Assembly (NCBI GenBank): GCA_030426005.1
Contig: JAUHZM010000163.1
Location: forward strand, 1 to 6,887
Length of the DNA: 6,887 bases
From: Gammaproteobacteria bacterium
GTDB taxonomy: Bacteria > Pseudomonadota > Gammaproteobacteria > Arenicellales > Arenicellaceae
Reading direction: 5' to 3'
The notes under the pieces are model-generated. The model worked only from the letters and a program-made list of their open reading frames with translations. It ran no database searches and was not told the DNA's origin. Shown here one piece after another: positions 5,323 to 6,887 of this stretch. Made by a program: the position numbers and the translations under genes. Position 1 is the first letter of the stretch; each line of letters begins with the position of its first letter.

Positions 5323-5570
5323 GCTTTGCGCGTGTGGCAACTGTGCGTAAGCTGTGAATATGCACTTTGGCGAAGTTATGCGTGCAGCGTTGGTGATCAG
5401 CGAATTGTTGGATGTTATTGGGATTTTATGCTGAGCCCATCCTTGGAAAAGGCCAGCGTGAGAAGGCAGCCCTCAGTCCTGCAACACTGCAAGCAACTAT
5501 CCAATCTCATTATTTTCTAGCTCCCTTCGAGTTGATCCCGTGTACCGATTGAGGCAGCGGGATTTTTTTT
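5323..5570 (+). ncRNA. Putative small RNA or attenuated leader ending at strong terminator
   Basis: A strong plus-strand terminator at 5535-5570 implies transcription from somewhere upstream, yet the nearest plus-strand gene (gap) ends 2.4 kb away and the gene between is on the minus strand. The likely source is therefore the 5270-5330 repeat region. A short hairpin with a GGAA tetraloop lies at 5441-5452, enclosed by CTGAG (5431-5435) and CTCAG (5472-5476). No known RNA family is recognised. A 71-codon frame from ATG 5305 to a stop at 5520 also crosses the region, but it lacks a good ribosome site and is rich in Cys and Trp, as random frames are. The 5' end given is approximate. Confidence 0.35.
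5535..5570 (+). terminator. Strong intrinsic terminator without an assigned gene
   Basis: ATCCCG (5535-5540) pairs with CGGGAT (5558-5563), extendable by a T-G wobble on the loop side, around a 17-base loop. A run of eight T (5563-5570) follows directly. The strand is plus. It sits 100 bases upstream of the secreted GH13 start, so it either ends a small upstream transcript or attenuates transcription into that gene. Confidence 0.75.
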
Positions 5571-5656
5571 ACGCAACGAGATGCATTTACCCGCGCGTCA
5601 AATTGCGTGATGATGAGTCGAGTTTGCCACCTTGCATGACCACCAACCACTATTGC

Positions 5657-5662
5657 AGGAGA
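5657..5662 (+). promoter_or_regulatory. Ribosome binding site of secreted GH13 gene
   Basis: AGGAGA lies seven bases before the ATG at 5670. It fixes the start in front of a clear signal peptide. Confidence 0.75.
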
Positions 5663-5669
5663 CCATAAG

Positions 5670-6887
5670 ATGCATAAAGCACGTGTCCAAACATTGTTTT
5701 TCGTACTATTAATTCTGGGTGTTAACTCGACTGCATACGCGCAGGGGACGATTGACCGAATTGAGCCACCATTTTGGTGGTCAGGAATGGCGAATCAAAC
5801 AGTACAGCTAATGGTCTACGGTAAGGGCATTGGCAAAGCAACGGTGACGTCTTCCAATCCCAAGATCATCGTGCAAGAACTCCACACCGTAGAAAATCCA
5901 AACTATCTGTTTGTTGATTTAAGCGTCGGCCAGGAGCAGGGCGAAGCGAGTACAGAGCTTCGTTTTGACCTCAATGGAACACTAATAGAGACCACACAGT
6001 ATCGGTTTAAAGCACGCACCAAAGGGTCCGCGCAGCGGGTCGGTTTTTCATCGAAGGATGTGATTTACTTGCTTACGCCGGATCGGTTTGCGAACGGTAA
6101 TCCTGACAATGACGCGGTGGATGGCTTACGCGAGCAGCCCAATCGAGCGCACCCAGGCGGGCGGCATGGTGGTGACCTACAAGGCATAACGCAGAACCTC
6201 GAATACCTCGCCGATTTGGGTGTGACGCAGTTGTGGCTGAATCCGATTCAAGAGAATAACGAAGCGACGTATTCGTATCACGGTTATGCGATCAGTGATC
6301 TGTATCAGGTAGATGCGCGTTTAGGTGGTAACGAAGCTTTGTTGGCCATGACGGCCCGTGCACGCGAACTCGGGATCGGGGTCATTATGGATAGCATTCC
6401 CAATCATATTGGTGCGCAGCATTGGTGGATGCGTGATTTGCCAAGCAAAGACTGGATCCACAATGAAGGGAGATTTACCCAAACGTCGCATCGCCATGAA
6501 ATGATTCAGGACCCCTACGCACCAGAAAGTGAACGTCGTGCGTTTAATGACGGCTGGTTTGTGCCCAGCATGCCAGACCTGAATCAATCAAACCCTTTGT
6601 TGGCAAACTACATTGTGCAGAACACGGTTTGGTGGATTGAGTATGCGGGCCTGAGTGGCTTGCGCGTTGACACCTTGCCGTATGCCGACAAACACTTTAC
6701 GCGTGAGTACAATCAACGCATTCTTGCAGAGTACCCGAATTTTAATATTGTTGGCGAGGAATGGACGACTAACCCAGCCGTGGTTGCGTACTGGCAGCGT
6801 GGCAAACTAAACCAAGATGGCTTTGATGCCGGATCGCCGAGCTTGATGGACTTCCCCTTGCAAGAAGCGTTGATTCAGGCATTGACC
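5670..6887 (+). CDS. Secreted GH13 cyclomaltodextrinase/neopullulanase-type amylase (partial)
   Basis: The frame runs off the right edge after 406 codons, out of about 600 expected. Residues 1-24 form a signal peptide: a basic start, the hydrophobic core TLFFVLLILGV, and a probable AYA/Q cleavage site. The enzyme therefore acts in the periplasm or outside the cell. Residues about 26-115 match the immunoglobulin-like N-terminal domain of bacterial cyclomaltodextrinases (IDRIEPPFWWSGM opening). The GH13 barrel follows from about residue 128 (VIYLLTPDRFANGNPDND). Conserved region I is DSIPNH (Asp241, Asn245, His246). The nucleophile is Asp334 in GLRVDTLPYAD, and the acid/base is Glu363 in VGEEW. 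The third catalytic Asp lies beyond the window. The family hydrolyses cyclodextrins, pullulan or starch oligosaccharides, and the exact substrate cannot be told. It resembles SusA-like enzymes of marine gammaproteobacteria and Bacteroidetes. It is divergent from the cytoplasmic alpha-glucosidase, suggesting a shared starch pathway. Confidence 0.9.
   Translation, partial: MHKARVQTLFFVLLILGVNSTAYAQGTIDRIEPPFWWSGMANQTVQLMVYGKGIGKATVTSSNPKIIVQELHTVENPNYLFVDLSVGQEQGEASTELRFDLNGTLIETTQYRFKARTKGSAQRVGFSSKDVIYLLTPDRFANGNPDNDAVDGLREQPNRAHPGGRHGGDLQGITQNLEYLADLGVTQLWLNPIQENNEATYSYHGYAISDLYQVDARLGGNEALLAMTARARELGIGVIMDSIPNHIGAQHWWMRDLPSKDWIHNEGRFTQTSHRHEMIQDPYAPESERRAFNDGWFVPSMPDLNQSNPLLANYIVQNTVWWIEYAGLSGLRVDTLPYADKHFTREYNQRILAEYPNFNIVGEEWTTNPAVVAYWQRGKLNQDGFDAGSPSLMDFPLQEALIQALT

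Larger units (their letters stand above)
5124..5669. other. Repeat-rich intergenic region between two GH13 genes
   Basis: These 546 bases separate divergent genes and contain no recognised protein. They hold three short inverted repeats (5171-5187, 5203-5214, 5245-5265), a 17-bp direct repeat (5275-5322), a small GNRA-type hairpin (5441-5452), and a strong plus-strand terminator (5535-5570). The first half looks like a control region. The second half looks like a transcribed leader or small RNA ending at the terminator. No HexR-type palindrome is present. Confidence 0.6.

Noticed and set aside
5305..5520. 71-codon plus-strand frame starting in the second direct repeat and ending just before the terminator
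   Set aside because: No good ribosome site, five Cys and several Trp in a random-looking composition, and no recognisable motif. Kept only as part of the putative transcript, not as a protein gene.

Overview
The window looks like chromosomal DNA of a gammaproteobacterium with roughly balanced base composition, probably a free-living or marine polysaccharide user. The lineage call rests on a HexR-type RpiR regulator divergent from a class I glyceraldehyde-3-phosphate dehydrogenase gene (gap), with three HexR-type 17-bp operators between them. HexR control of central sugar catabolism is known from Pseudomonas, Shewanella and relatives. I cannot name the genus.

Layout. Positions 1-678 (minus strand) hold the N-terminal part of a six-helix membrane protein that runs off the left edge, probably a sensor/signalling protein. 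Its upstream region carries a perfect 8-bp inverted repeat (739-764). Next is hexR (908-1768, minus). The hexR/gap intergenic region (1769-2109) contains two perfect or near-perfect HexR operators, a third weaker one, a good candidate promoter for each gene, and a gap leader of about 120 nt with small hairpins. gap occupies 2110-3141 (plus). A gene-free stretch (3142-3452) follows, with only weak hairpin/terminator candidates. An intracellular GH13 alpha-glucosidase lies at 3453-5123 (minus, GTG start). A second intergenic stretch (5124-5669) is dense in small repeats: three inverted repeats, a 17-bp direct repeat and a strong plus-strand intrinsic terminator. No recognised gene feeds that terminator, which suggests a small RNA, an attenuated leader or a small unannotated gene. 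Finally, a secreted GH13 enzyme of the cyclomaltodextrinase/neopullulanase type starts at 5670 and runs off the right edge.

How the genes fit together (inference). The exported GH13 enzyme would cut starch-type or cyclic alpha-glucans outside the cytoplasm. The cytoplasmic alpha-glucosidase would release glucose from the imported oligosaccharides. Glucose would pass through the Entner-Doudoroff route, whose intermediate KDPG is the known HexR effector, to the gap-encoded step. I see HexR sites only at hexR/gap and none next to either GH13 gene, so the starch genes are probably controlled by a different factor acting on the 5160-5325 repeat cluster. No transposase, CRISPR array, phage gene or tRNA is visible. 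The window reads as a mostly conventional sugar-metabolism locus whose least explained parts are the 5124-5669 region and the operator arrangement upstream of gap.
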